Assembly: GCF_035984545.1 (NCBI RefSeq)
Contig: NZ_JAXCHP010000001.1
Span: 3,472,001-3,536,000, forward strand
Source of the DNA: Cryobacterium sp. GrIS_2_6
Lineage (GTDB): Bacteria; Actinomycetota; Actinomycetes; Actinomycetales; Microbacteriaceae
DNA length: 64,000 nucleotides
Reading direction: 5' to 3'
The notes below the pieces were generated by a model. It was given only the letters and a program-made list of their open reading frames with translations, did no database searches and was not told the origin of the DNA. The translations under genes and the position numbers were made by a program. This document shows, one piece after another, positions 26,157-34,779 of the stretch. How positions within the stretch are numbered: the first letter of the stretch is position 1; each line of letters opens with the position of its first letter.

Positions 26157-26904
26157 GCCGTCCGCGCCCGGCGTCCACCGGCGGCGGCCGGCATCGATCA
26201 GCGTCGGAGCCCTGATGCTCGGCGCGCGGGTCCTGTCCGGTCTCGGTGTCATCGTCCTCACAGCGCTCGACTGGCCAGGATTCGTCGCGGCCATCGCCCT
26301 CGACGGCAAGCCGGCTGGCACCGTCGACCCCGCGACGGCAGGGGTCACCCTCGGGATCCTGCTGGCCGGCTACGGGGTCGTCCTCGCCCTCAACCTCGGG
26401 TTCGCCGCACTCGTGTACTTCGGCCGGAACTGGGCGCGGGTCGTCGCGATGTCATTCGCGACGGTGAGCATCATCCTGAGCTTCGTCGACTATGCCGCCA
26501 ACGGGGCGGCGATCACCCTGCGAACCTCGCTCGTGAGCGTCACCTTCGACATCCTGATCCTGCTCGCCCTCTCGGCCGGGGACGCCAGTGAGCTCGCCCG
26601 CGCGCGGCCGGTTAGGAGTGCGCGGGGCAGGCGGGCGCCGGAGCGGCGCAGCCAGGGCAGACGACGAGCTGTGCGCGGCAGGACGGCTCGCGGCAGTTCT
26701 GCATCTGGTTCGTCGCTGCCGCGCAACAGGCGCAGCGACCGAGGACCGCGGTGTCCCCGGCGAAGTCGACGGACATCCGCTGGTCGAAGACATAAAGCGA
26801 ACCGTCCCAGAGACCGGCATTCCCGTATGCCTCGCCGTACCCCACGATGCCGCCATCGAGCTGGTAGACCTCGCCGAATCCGCGGTCCTTCATCAGTGAG
26901 CTGA
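26155..26904 (+). CDS. Four-helix membrane protein, probably with broken C-terminus
   Basis: From GTG 26155 the frame reads about 150 convincing residues: a basic head, then four hydrophobic segments ([77 protein letters not shown]). It is like the small four-helix proteins common in Actinobacteria; function is unknown. The following 100 residues are Arg/Ser-rich and antisense to trhO, so the real end is probably near 26610. A TAG at 26613-26615 is in another frame, which hints at a frameshift. Upstream context (LssY_C remnant) suggests that the original 5' end is also lost. ATG 26215 is an alternative start. Confidence 0.45.
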   Translation: MPSAPGVHRRRPASISVGALMLGARVLSGLGVIVLTALDWPGFVAAIALDGKPAGTVDPATAGVTLGILLAGYGVVLALNLGFAALVYFGRNWARVVAMSFATVSIILSFVDYAANGAAITLRTSLVSVTFDILILLALSAGDASELARARPVRSARGRRAPERRSQGRRRAVRGRTARGSSASGSSLPRNRRSDRGPRCPRRSRRTSAGRRHKANRPRDRHSRMPRRTPRCRHRAGRPRRIRGPSSVS

Positions 26905-27505
26905 GCACCTCGCAGCGGATGCCGCCGGTGCAGTACGTCACGACCGGCCGGTTCTTGAGGTGGTCGAACCGGCCGCTGTCGAGCTCGGCGGCGAAGTCGC
27001 GGGTCGTCGCGACGTCGGGAACGACGGCGCCCCGGAAGCGTCCGATCTTCGCTTCGAAGGAATTGCGGCCGTCGAAGAAGACCAGGTCGTCGCCGCGCTC
27101 GGCGGCGAGTTCGTGCAGCGCGGCGGGGGAGAGCCGGGTGCCGCCGCCTTGCACTCCTGCCGCGGTGACCGTGAGGTCGGCGGGAGCGCCGAAGCTCACG
27201 ATCTCCTCGCGCACTTTCACCACGAGGCGCGGGAAGTCGAGGCTCAGGCCGGTCTCGTCGAGCCCGGTGCCTTCGCTCCACCGGAAGTCTATGTCGTGGA
27301 ACGCCGGGTACTCGCGCGTCTTCCGCACGTAACGTTTCACGGCCGGGAGGTCGCCGCCGATCGTGCCGTTGAGCCCGTCCTTCGAGATCAGGATGCGACC
27401 GCGGAGGGCGAGGGCTTCGCACAGGTCACGCTGCCAGAGTCGCACGGCCTCGGGGTCGGCGATCGGCGTGAAGACGTAGTAAAGCAGGATCTTCGGAATG
27501 GCCAC
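26612..27505 (-). CDS. trhO: tRNA uridine-34 hydroxylase TrhO (YceA family)
   Basis: This rhodanese-domain protein of 297 residues hydroxylates U34 of certain tRNAs (established for TrhO/YceA). It has the N-terminal [20 protein letters not shown] domain, [16 protein letters not shown], the rhodanese domain with the active-site loop [15 protein letters not shown] (about residues 190-204) and a cysteine-rich tail ([33 protein letters not shown]) that may bind metal. The GTG start is 6 nt after TAACAT, so it is probably leaderless. The stop is convergent with the broken membrane gene. Confidence 0.93.
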   Translation of the reverse strand: MAIPKILLYYVFTPIADPEAVRLWQRDLCEALALRGRILISKDGLNGTIGGDLPAVKRYVRKTREYPAFHDIDFRWSEGTGLDETGLSLDFPRLVVKVREEIVSFGAPADLTVTAAGVQGGGTRLSPAALHELAAERGDDLVFFDGRNSFEAKIGRFRGAVVPDVATTRDFAAELDSGRFDHLKNRPVVTYCTGGIRCEVLSSLMKDRGFGEVYQLDGGIVGYGEAYGNAGLWDGSLYVFDQRMSVDFAGDTAVLGRCACCAAATNQMQNCREPSCRAQLVVCPGCAAPAPACPAHS

Positions 27506-27511
27506 CGCGCC

Positions 27512-27517
27512 ATGTTA
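27512..27517 (-). promoter_or_regulatory. -10 box of trhO, leaderless geometry
   Basis: TAACAT, then the 6-nt spacer GGCGCG, then GTG. Confidence 0.6.
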
Positions 27518-27530
27518 CCCGTCCTGGTTC

Positions 27531-27624
27531 GGCATAACTCCTGCACATTCCCGGGGTTGGCGGCGGGCGCCCCGGAATCACGCGGCAGGAAGTCCACCGT
27601 CGGGGAATGTGCAGGAGTTATGCC
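27531..27624. repeat. Long perfect inverted repeat (family D) at antiporter 3' end
   Basis: Arms 27531-27552 and 27603-27624 are perfectly complementary over 22 bp (core ACTCCTGCACATTCCC), separated by a 50-nt GC-rich loop. The TAA stop of the antiporter gene (27620-27618) lies in the right arm. The -10 box of trhO lies just beyond the left arm, so the hairpin can separate the two same-strand genes. It is not T-rich, so REP-like or processing roles are also possible. Confidence 0.8.
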
Positions 27625-29318
27625 CAGGGGTTGGAGGTCAGCCGGGTTTCCTCGAGGTCGAGCATGCGCTGGGCCCTCTCGATGAGGTGCGAGCCGTAGA
27701 CCCCGGTATCACGGGCGTCGAGCAGGGCGGCGCGCTCACGTGCGAGCACGCGCAGCCGGAGCGCACGGTTCTGGTGGTGTGGGGCGCCGGTGGCCGGGGT
27801 CGCCGTCTCGTCGAGCGCCTGTGCACGGCGGATGCTGTCCGCACGCACCCGGGACAGCGCCTCCGCAGTGAACGGTTCGCCATCGTCCTGCGCGAGCGCA
27901 GGGTTGCCGAGACTCTCGAGACCGGCCGCGCTGACCTGGCCGACCAGGGCTGCGAAGCCACGCTGGTCATCCGCCTCGGCGCTTCCGGTGAGCCCGAGCC
28001 TGCGGATCAGCAGCGGCAGGGTGCCGCCCTGCACGAGCAGTGTCACGAGGGCAACGGTGAACGCGATGAAGATCAGCTGCGGCCGGTAGGGGATGCCGGT
28101 CGGCAGCGACTGCGCGGCGGCGAGCGCGACGACGCCTCGCATCCCCGACCAGTCGAGCACAGCGCCGTCCCGCCAGCCGAGGCTCTCGACCGTCTGGAAG
28201 TCGAGGTCCGCCCGCTTCCTGGTCAGCCTCCTGTGGGCCCTGGCCTGGGCGACATCCTCGTGCCTGGCCGTGCGCAACCGCCGCAGTGCGGAGTCGACCT
28301 CCCGGCCGCCGGCGCGGGCCCTTCGCTCGTGTCGTGTGAGCTGGGCGATAAGGGGGACGACGAAGGCGCCCCGGACGCCGACGAGGACGACGGTCGCGAG
28401 AAGCCCGATACCGACGGCCTCGATGACGCTGACATGGTCCTCGTGCACCTCGCCGACCAGGTACTTCAGTTCGAGGCCCATCAGGAGGAAGACGCCGTTC
28501 TCGAGCACGAACTGGATCGTCCGCCAGTTCACCCGTTCGCTGATCCGCACCTCCGCCGTGAAGACCAGCGGTCCCCGATGCCCGGTCACGAGCCCGGCGA
28601 CGACGACGGCGAGCACCCCGGACGCGTGGACGTGGTCGGTCGGGATGAACGCGAGGAACGGCACCGCGAATGAGATCGTCGTGTTGAGTACGACGTTCCC
28701 CACGCGCGACCTCAGCCACACGGTCAGGTGCCCCACGACGAGACCGATCCCGATCGCGACTCCGACCGCGAACACGAAGTCCCCGGCCACGCCGATCAGG
28801 GACACCCCGCCTGCCGTCGCCGCGATCGCACAGCGGAGCAGTACGAGGGCCGAGGCGTCGTTGAGCAGTCCCTCACCCTCCAGCAGGGTCACCAACCGGG
28901 GTGGCAGCCCAAGCCGGCGCCCCATCGAGGTCGCGGCGACCGCATCCGTCGGACTCACGACCGCACCGAGCGCGAGGGCGGCGGGAGCGCTGAGGCGGGG
29001 CAGTAACCAGTGGAACAGCGCTCCGCTCGCGACGGCGCTCACGATCACGAGCAGCACCGAGAGCCCGGTGATCGCCGTTGCGTTGCGGCGGAAGTCGTGC
29101 AACGGCACGGTGACCGCCGCCGAATAGAGGAGCGGAGGGAGGACGACCGCGAGGATGAGCTCGGGCGGGAAGTCGAAGGCCGGTACGCCGGGGACAAGGC
29201 TCGCCGCGATCCCGATGAGTACGAGGAGGAGCGGGGCGGCGAACCCGAGCCGCGGCGCGATGACGGCAACCGACACGATGGTCAGGATGCCGAAGACGCC
29301 GGGAAGGGGATAGTCCAT
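27618..29318 (-). CDS. Na+/H+ antiporter, CPA1 (NhaP) family
   Basis: The 566-residue protein has about twelve hydrophobic segments in the first 400 residues and a hydrophilic cytoplasmic tail of about 150. It exchanges Na+ (or K+) for H+ across the membrane. Family motifs are present: FPPELILAVVLPPLLYSAA, GAVVSPTDAVAATSMGRRLGLP and EGEGLLNDASALVLLR with the conserved Asp of the ion site. About 60 residues of charged insertion (RHERRARAGGREVDSALRRL and following) break the C-terminal membrane part. AACGGT stands 6 nt before the ATG, a weak leaderless -10 match. The stop codon is inside inverted repeat D. Confidence 0.92.
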   Translation of the reverse strand: MDYPLPGVFGILTIVSVAVIAPRLGFAAPLLLVLIGIAASLVPGVPAFDFPPELILAVVLPPLLYSAAVTVPLHDFRRNATAITGLSVLLVIVSAVASGALFHWLLPRLSAPAALALGAVVSPTDAVAATSMGRRLGLPPRLVTLLEGEGLLNDASALVLLRCAIAATAGGVSLIGVAGDFVFAVGVAIGIGLVVGHLTVWLRSRVGNVVLNTTISFAVPFLAFIPTDHVHASGVLAVVVAGLVTGHRGPLVFTAEVRISERVNWRTIQFVLENGVFLLMGLELKYLVGEVHEDHVSVIEAVGIGLLATVVLVGVRGAFVVPLIAQLTRHERRARAGGREVDSALRRLRTARHEDVAQARAHRRLTRKRADLDFQTVESLGWRDGAVLDWSGMRGVVALAAAQSLPTGIPYRPQLIFIAFTVALVTLLVQGGTLPLLIRRLGLTGSAEADDQRGFAALVGQVSAAGLESLGNPALAQDDGEPFTAEALSRVRADSIRRAQALDETATPATGAPHHQNRALRLRVLARERAALLDARDTGVYGSHLIERAQRMLDLEETRLTSNPWA

Positions 29319-29452
29319 TGCTGGACCGTTGCGAGCCGGGCTGGACCCGACCGCTGTGCGACCTTGGCAGCGCCTGAGGATCTTCGAAGCGTCGACGCCC
29401 GGAGCCTAAACTGGTGGCAACCCGCACAAGAACCCCCGTCGCCAGGAGGACC

Positions 29453-29998
29453 ATGACCACCGCAGATCCGCTCGCCGTCTACGGCGATGTGCCGCTCTTC
29501 ACGCTCTCGAGCACGGATGTGACCGATGGGTCACCGCTTTCGGCCGCCCAGTTCGCTGCGGGAGCCGGTGGCCTCGAGCGGTCGCCGCAGCTGTCCTGGA
29601 GCGGGTTCCCGGCCGACACGAAGAGCTTCGCGGTCACTCTCTACGACCCGGATGCCCCGACCGGTTCTGGCTTCTGGCACTGGGCGGTCTTCAACATCCC
29701 GGCCGCCGTGACGTCCCTGCCCGCCGGAGCCGGCGCCCCCGGCGGTGCCCAGTTGCCCGCCGGCGCGGTCACCCTCCCCAACGAGCTGAGGCTCACCTCC
29801 TTCATCGGCGCCAGCCCGCCGCCCGGAACCGGTACCCACCGCTACCAGTTCATCGCGCACGCTGTGGATGTCCCCGCCCTCGACCTCGACCCCGGGTCGA
29901 CTCCCGCCGTGCTCGGCTTCACCCTCCGGTTCCACACCCTCGGCCGCGCGGTCATCGAGGCGACCGGAGCCTTCGGCGGGGCGGCGCTGCACCCCTAG
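29453..29998 (+). CDS. YbhB/YbcL-family (PEBP/Raf-kinase-inhibitor-like) protein
   Basis: This 181-residue cytosolic protein of the phosphatidylethanolamine-binding fold has the family core SPQLSWSGFPADTKSFAVTLYDPDAP followed by SGFWHWAVFNIPA (ligand-pocket His/Trp), and YQFIAHAVDVPALDL. The physiological ligand of bacterial members is unknown. ATG 29453 is chosen because AGGAGG stands 4 nt upstream; the longer frame from 29414 has no such site. A TAAACT hexamer at 29406-29411 may be the -10 box. Confidence 0.9.
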   Translation: MTTADPLAVYGDVPLFTLSSTDVTDGSPLSAAQFAAGAGGLERSPQLSWSGFPADTKSFAVTLYDPDAPTGSGFWHWAVFNIPAAVTSLPAGAGAPGGAQLPAGAVTLPNELRLTSFIGASPPPGTGTHRYQFIAHAVDVPALDLDPGSTPAVLGFTLRFHTLGRAVIEATGAFGGAALHP

Positions 29999-30094
29999 AA
30001 AGCCTGCCCCCGACAAGAACATGAGGTCCTCTCAGGTTGCTCACACGCGCGGGACCTAGGTTCGTGCTGTGAACCAGATCCGCAGCACCCTCGC

Positions 30095-31075
30095 ATGACC
30101 GCAGGCATCACCCTGAAACCCCGAGAAACCAGCCTCCGCCGTGTTCCCGTCTGGGTCTGGCGGGCCCTGATGATCCGGCTCTCCCCCGGCGAACTGCACA
30201 AGTTCAACCTCGAGCCGATTTCCACCGTCGACTACCACCTCGACGTCGACTACGTCGGGGACGGGAGCCGCGACCACCTGCTCGACGTGATGGTGCCGCA
30301 CGACCCTGCCGGGCCTCTCCCGGTGTACGTGTATTTCCACGGCGGAGGCTGGACCTCCGGCGACAAGGCGCCGCTCACGAAGTACTGTGCGAGCCAGGCC
30401 GCTGACGGCATGATCGTCGTCAACGCCAACTACCGGATGGCCACCCGGTTCCAGCTCAGGCACATGCTCGAGGACGGCAATGCGGTGCTCGACTGGGTGG
30501 CCCGCAACGTTGCCGACTTCGGCGGGGACCCCACCCGGATCGTCCTCGGTGGGGATTCGGCAGGCGGCCACATCGCGGCGCTCCTGGCGGCATCCGCTTT
30601 CGAACCGGAACTCGCGGCCCACTACGGCATCGAACCCCGCGTGGATCCGGGCTACCTCCGCGGCCTCGTGCAGCACTGCAGCATCGCCGACCTCTCGGTG
30701 ATGTTTGAGCGCGGCTTCGTGCTGAGCCTCAACTTCCTGCGGATGCTGCTGCCCGAGCGGGGGCGCGGAGTCGTGCTGCGGACCGCGGCGCGGTTCATGA
30801 ACCCGATCGAATGGCTCGACAGCGGCTTCCCGCCGGTCTTCGTCACGACGAGCGAACGGGACTACTTCTACCGGGCGAACCTGAACTTCATCGCAGCGCT
30901 CAAGCGCAGGTCGATCCAGGTGGACAGCCTGATCTACGACCGGCGGCAGGCGAACACCCATCACACCTGGCAGCAGGACGCTCGGCATCCGGAATCGCAG
31001 GAGGTGTACCGCCGTCTCGGCGCCTTCGTCCGTCGCGTCGCGGCCCTGCCCGTTGCGGTCCCCGTCCCCGGTTAG
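30095..31075 (+). CDS. Alpha/beta hydrolase (HSL-type esterase/lipase)
   Basis: The 326-residue carboxylesterase of the hormone-sensitive-lipase group has the oxyanion motif VYFHGGGWTSG (about residues 78-88), the nucleophile elbow LGGDSAGGHIAALLA (about residues 145-159), an acidic residue in VFVTTSERDYFY and the histidine in NTHHTWQQD near the end. No signal peptide is evident. The substrate is unknown. It is convergent with the LysE-type exporter; the TAG stop lies in a hairpin. Confidence 0.88.
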   Translation: MTAGITLKPRETSLRRVPVWVWRALMIRLSPGELHKFNLEPISTVDYHLDVDYVGDGSRDHLLDVMVPHDPAGPLPVYVYFHGGGWTSGDKAPLTKYCASQAADGMIVVNANYRMATRFQLRHMLEDGNAVLDWVARNVADFGGDPTRIVLGGDSAGGHIAALLAASAFEPELAAHYGIEPRVDPGYLRGLVQHCSIADLSVMFERGFVLSLNFLRMLLPERGRGVVLRTAARFMNPIEWLDSGFPPVFVTTSERDYFYRANLNFIAALKRRSIQVDSLIYDRRQANTHHTWQQDARHPESQEVYRRLGAFVRRVAALPVAVPVPG

Positions 31076-31081
31076 GGACGG
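31062..31081. terminator. Hairpin at convergent esterase/LysE ends
   Basis: CCGTCCC (31062-31068) pairs with GGGACGG (31075-31081) over a 6-nt loop holding the esterase TAG. The minus-strand gene ends 5 nt beyond. Confidence 0.5.
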
Positions 31082-31085
31082 CAGG

Positions 31086-31724
31086 TCAGCTCTGGGCGCC
31101 GGTCGCGGCGAGGACGCCGCCGAGGCCGATCATCATGACCCCGCCGCCCGCTGAAAGCTTTTCGAGCCGTTTCGGCGACTTCGCGAACCAGTCCCGCGCC
31201 GAGCCGGCGGCGATGGCCCAGACGCTGTCGCCGGCGAGGGCGAGCACGACGAAGATCGTGCCGAGGGTGAGGAGTTGCAGCGGCACCGCGCCCGCACGGT
31301 AGTCGACGAACTGGGGAAGCACGGCGACGAAGAACACGATGGACTTGGGGTTGGTGGCGCCGACGACCGACCCTTCGGCGAGTAGCCGCCACCACGGCCG
31401 GGCGACGAGCGTGACACCGCGGGTCCGGGTGACCGCGCCGCGGTACCGGATCGCGTGGATTCCGAGGTAGACGATGTAGGCGGCCCCGACGACCTTGACG
31501 ATCGTGAAGACCACGATCGACTGGGTGACGATCGCGCCGAGGCCGAGCGCGACGGCCGCGATGAGGGGCAGCATGCCGAGGGCGTTTCCGAGCACGCTCA
31601 GGAAACCGCCGAGACGCCCGAGCGCCAGGGAGCGTCCGATCACGAACAGCACGGTCGGCCCCGGCAGCGCGATGAGGGCGACGGAAGCGAGCGCGAAGGT
31701 GAGCAGGTGATCGATCGGGACCAT
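31086..31724 (-). CDS. LysE/RhtB-family amino-acid exporter
   Basis: The 212-residue protein has six hydrophobic segments and the LysE-family start DHLLTFALASVALIALPGPTVLFVIGRSLALGRLGG, then LGNALGMLPLIAAVALGLGAI and GATNPKSIVFFVAVLPQFVD (conserved N-P-K). It probably exports an amino acid or homoserine lactone-like solute; the substrate cannot be told from sequence. The ATG is 6 nt after TAGCAT. It is divergent from the thioesterase gene with only 42 nt between the starts. Confidence 0.92.
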   Translation of the reverse strand: MVPIDHLLTFALASVALIALPGPTVLFVIGRSLALGRLGGFLSVLGNALGMLPLIAAVALGLGAIVTQSIVVFTIVKVVGAAYIVYLGIHAIRYRGAVTRTRGVTLVARPWWRLLAEGSVVGATNPKSIVFFVAVLPQFVDYRAGAVPLQLLTLGTIFVVLALAGDSVWAIAAGSARDWFAKSPKRLEKLSAGGGVMMIGLGGVLAATGAQS

Positions 31725-31730
31725 ACCGGA

Positions 31731-31736
31731 ATGCTA
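31731..31736 (-). promoter_or_regulatory. -10 box of the LysE-type gene, leaderless geometry
   Basis: TAGCAT, then the 6-nt spacer TCCGGT, then ATG. The divergent box at 31755-31760 is 18 nt away. Confidence 0.6.
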
Positions 31737-31754
31737 CCCAATCACCCGAGGTGT

Positions 31755-31760
31755 TAACAT
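31755..31760 (+). promoter_or_regulatory. -10 box of the thioesterase gene, leaderless geometry
   Basis: TAACAT, then the 6-nt spacer CGCAGG, then ATG 31767. Confidence 0.6.
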
Positions 31761-31766
31761 CGCAGG

Positions 31767-32330
31767 ATGCATATGCTGATGCGCACCCTCTTCCACGGCT
31801 GGCTGTCGAAGCGGGGCCCCCGCGTCGGGTCATACGACGTCGTCAGAACCCGGTTCGTGACCCTCCCGACCGACCAGGACATCCTGCGGCACATGAATAA
31901 CGGCGTGTACCTGTCGATCATGGACATCGCCAGGCTCGACCTGCTGCACCGCACCGGCATCTGGCCGATCTTCACCGCACGAGGCTGGTACCCCGTCGTC
32001 GTGAGCGAGACCATCAGCTTCCGTAAATCGCTCACCGTCGGTCAGCGGTTCGCCGTCGAATCGCGCATCCTCGGCTTCGACGAGAAGGCCGTCTACGTGG
32101 AGCAGCGCTTCGTGCGACCGGATGCCGATGGGAACCCCGAGATCCTCGCCCTCGGCTTCATCCGGGGCCGCTTCCTCAAGCGCGGCGGAGGCGTCGTCGG
32201 CATCGAGGAATTGCTCGCCGCCGTAGGACAGGCGCCCGCCGGTCTCACCGTCCCGACGTGGCTGCTCGAGTGGAGCGCCGACGTCGCCCTGCCCGCGACC
32301 CGCGCGGCCGCCCCGAGTCTCTGGGAATAG
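31767..32330 (+). CDS. Hot-dog-fold acyl-CoA thioesterase (4HBT_2 type)
   Basis: This 187-residue single hot-dog domain protein has RFVTLPTDQDILRHMNNGVYLSIMDIARLDLLHR (HMNNGVYL is the conserved helix start of 4HBT_2 thioesterases), then SETISFRKSLTVGQRFAVESRILGFDEKAVYVEQRF. Such enzymes hydrolyse acyl-CoA or act in aromatic degradation; the substrate is unknown. Its C-terminus is followed by about 90 nt of low-complexity GC sequence before the convergent SRPBCC gene. Confidence 0.88.
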   Translation: MHMLMRTLFHGWLSKRGPRVGSYDVVRTRFVTLPTDQDILRHMNNGVYLSIMDIARLDLLHRTGIWPIFTARGWYPVVVSETISFRKSLTVGQRFAVESRILGFDEKAVYVEQRFVRPDADGNPEILALGFIRGRFLKRGGGVVGIEELLAAVGQAPAGLTVPTWLLEWSADVALPATRAAAPSLWE

Positions 32331-32421
32331 CCGGCGGCAGCGGCCGTTTCGGCAGCGGGCGCAGCAGCATTGGCGGGCCCACGTCCGGGAGGGCTCGCAC
32401 CCTCGGGGACGGTCGGCAGGA

Positions 32422-32955
32422 CTATGCGCGCGGCGGTGCGGGGACGGGAACGACCGGGGGCTTGTCCGGGACGATGAGCTCGGAGTAGTAGAGCTCGTGC
32501 GCGCCCGCGTAGTGCTCGTGGCCGGGCACGGGCTGCCCGGTGCGCATCGCGACGAGGCGATCCAGGTAGTAGTCCCAGAACGGCCCGACCCGTGCCGCAT
32601 CCGCGGCGGAGTGCAGGCGCTGCCCGAGGGTGAGCGTGGTCATGCCCGCGCCTTCGACGAGGTGCAGGATCAGGTGCCGCGCAGCGTCCCCTTCGCCGAG
32701 GTTGACGGTGAACCGCTTCGGCGGGATGCACTTGAGGATCGTCACGTACGTCCACTCGGCATCCGTTTCGGAGAGCTTGAAGCGCACGGCGCCGGTCTCC
32801 GGCGCACCGGTGTACGTCCCGATCCACCCGGCGAGGCCGCCTGGCCGGCTGACGCTCGCCCAGACGTCGTCGATGGGTGCGGTGAAGAGCCGATCGAGCA
32901 TGAGGTACAGCCCGTCCTCGCGATGGGCAAGGCGACCGGTGGGTTTGGCTGACAT
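32422..32955 (-). CDS. SRPBCC (AHSA1-like) ligand-binding protein
   Basis: This 177-residue protein has the START/Bet v1-like pattern: LDRLFTAPIDDVWASVSRPGGLAGWIGTYTG at the N-terminus, a beta-rich centre, and the C-terminal helix with GPFWDYYLDRLVAMRTG. In AHSA1-type proteins the fold binds hydrophobic ligands; the specific role is unknown. A strong Shine-Dalgarno (GGAGGTCCCC) precedes the ATG. A short AGGCTAAA word at 32996-33003 lies upstream. Confidence 0.85.
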   Translation of the reverse strand: MSAKPTGRLAHREDGLYLMLDRLFTAPIDDVWASVSRPGGLAGWIGTYTGAPETGAVRFKLSETDAEWTYVTILKCIPPKRFTVNLGEGDAARHLILHLVEGAGMTTLTLGQRLHSAADAARVGPFWDYYLDRLVAMRTGQPVPGHEHYAGAHELYYSELIVPDKPPVVPVPAPPRA

Positions 32956-33079
32956 GGGGACCTCCGCGATGAGTGAAACACGAGCCGTGTCTTCAGGCTA
33001 AACCCGTTGGGCGTCCCCGTGCCACAGCATCGCCCGACGGCTCCGTCAGCGAGCCCCGGCCGCGGGTTCAGCCGCCGGT

Positions 33080-34696
33080 TCAGTCGTCGAGCTCTGCCTC
33101 GAGGACCGCCATTGCGGCGTTGTGCCCGCCGATGCCGCTGACCCCGCCGCCGCGCCGGGCGCCTGCGCCGCAGACCAGGATGCGCGGGTGCCGGGTCGCG
33201 ACGCCCCAGCGCTCCGCCGCGGTGTCCCTCGGGGCGTCGTCGTCGAGAAACGGCCACTCGAGGGGACCGTGGAAGATGTTCCCGCCCGGCATGCAGAGGG
33301 CGTGCTCGAGGTCGAGGGTCGTTTTCGTCTCGATGCAGGGCCCGCCGGCGGCATCCGTCAGCAGCAGGTCCTCGATCGGCTCGGCGAGCACCGAGTTGAG
33401 CGAGGCGAGCACGGCGTCCTGCAGCCTCGCCCGAGTGGCGTCGTTGTTCTCGTCGCTCAGCCAGCGGTTCGGCGCGTGCAGGCCGAAGACGGTGAGGGTG
33501 TGTGCGCCGGACGCCGCGAGTTCCGGCGAGAGGATGCTCGGGTCGCTCAGGGAATGGCAATAGATCTCGCAGGGCAGCCGGTCCGGGATGATCCCCCGGA
33601 CGGCCTCGTCGTACGCGCCCTCGAGCTGGGTGTACGTCTCGTTGATGTGGAAGGTGCCGCCGAACGCAGCCTCGGGGGAGACCGTCGTGTCGCGGAGCCG
33701 TGGCAGCCGGCGCAGCAGCAGGTTGACCTTGACCTGGGCGCCCTCTGGCTTCGGCCCGGGCTCTGGCGCGTCCGCACGCGCGGCCTCTGGTGTGCCCCGG
33801 CCGCCGGCATCCGCTTCGAGGAGCTGCTCGAGCACCCAGGGGGCGACCCCCGAGAGAACGACCGTCCCGGCGGCCTCGCGGATGCTGCCGCCGCGCCGGT
33901 AGCGCACGGTTCCGTCCGGGCTGACGCTCGTCACCTCGGCGTCGGTCACTATCCGGGCGCCCGCCTCGCGTGCCGCCTTCTCGAGTTCGCCCGTCACGGC
34001 GCCCATCCCGCCGATCGGAACGTCCCAGTCCCCGGTCCCGTTGCCGATCACGTGGTAGAGGAAGCAGCGGTTCGCGGCGAGGTCGCCCGCCTCCGCAGAT
34101 GTGAAGGTGCCGATCAGGCCGTCGGTCGCGACGACGCCGCGCACGAGGTCGTTCGTGAAGGCCTCGGTGATCGTCCGTCCGAGGGGATGCTCGACGAAGC
34201 GCTCCCACAGGGCGTCGTCGCCGAGCAGGAGCCGGGCCTCGGAGCGGGTCGGCAGGGGTTCGCAGACCGTGGGGAAGAGCGCTCGGGCGACCCGTCCGGT
34301 GTCGGCGTAGAAGGCGGCCCAGGCGTCGGAATCGGCTCCGGCGCCGATCCGGTCGAAGCTCGCCCGGGTGGCTTCGGCGTCGCCGTTGTCGACGAGGAGG
34401 CCGCCGGCCGGATCGGCCGGGTTCGGCGTGTAGGAGGAGAAGCGCCTGCGGGCGAGGCCGATCTCGAGGCCGAGGTCCTCGATGATCCGCTGCGGCAGCA
34501 GGCTGACGAGGTAGGAGTAGCGCGAGAGGCGGGCGTCGACGCCCGCGAACGCCTCGGCAGAGACCGCGGCACCGCCGACGTGTTCTGCGCGCTCGAGCAC
34601 GATCACGCTGCGGCCGGCGAGGGCGAGGTACGCGGCGGCGGTCAATCCGTTGTGGCCGCCGCCGACGATGACAACGTCATGAGTGGGTTCCGTCAC
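33080..34696 (-). CDS. FAD-dependent phytoene desaturase-like oxidoreductase (PYROXD2-like)
   Basis: The 538-residue flavoprotein of the carotenoid-desaturase-like NAD(P)/FAD family has the FAD motif VVIVGGGHNGLTAAAYLALAG at the N-terminus with the following VLERAEHVGGAAVS. The C-terminal FAD segment is ILVCGAGARRGGGVSGIGGHNAA. No crt cluster is adjacent, and PYROXD2-like members are not proven carotenoid enzymes, so the substrate is open. The GTG start is 6 nt after TAGTCT, so it is probably leaderless. The gap of about 120 nt to the SRPBCC start holds the divergent-side leader only. Confidence 0.9.
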   Translation of the reverse strand: MTEPTHDVVIVGGGHNGLTAAAYLALAGRSVIVLERAEHVGGAAVSAEAFAGVDARLSRYSYLVSLLPQRIIEDLGLEIGLARRRFSSYTPNPADPAGGLLVDNGDAEATRASFDRIGAGADSDAWAAFYADTGRVARALFPTVCEPLPTRSEARLLLGDDALWERFVEHPLGRTITEAFTNDLVRGVVATDGLIGTFTSAEAGDLAANRCFLYHVIGNGTGDWDVPIGGMGAVTGELEKAAREAGARIVTDAEVTSVSPDGTVRYRRGGSIREAAGTVVLSGVAPWVLEQLLEADAGGRGTPEAARADAPEPGPKPEGAQVKVNLLLRRLPRLRDTTVSPEAAFGGTFHINETYTQLEGAYDEAVRGIIPDRLPCEIYCHSLSDPSILSPELAASGAHTLTVFGLHAPNRWLSDENNDATRARLQDAVLASLNSVLAEPIEDLLLTDAAGGPCIETKTTLDLEHALCMPGGNIFHGPLEWPFLDDDAPRDTAAERWGVATRHPRILVCGAGARRGGGVSGIGGHNAAMAVLEAELDD

Positions 34697-34702
34697 GCCT
34701 CG

Positions 34703-34708
34703 AGACTA
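34703..34708 (-). promoter_or_regulatory. -10 box of the FAD oxidoreductase, leaderless geometry
   Basis: TAGTCT, then the 6-nt spacer CGAGGC, then GTG. Confidence 0.6.
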
Positions 34709-34779
34709 GCAACCGCGCCCGGACCGCGCCCAGCCGCTTCACGACCGGCTTCGCCCGCAGCGGACCGGCTGCGCTACGG

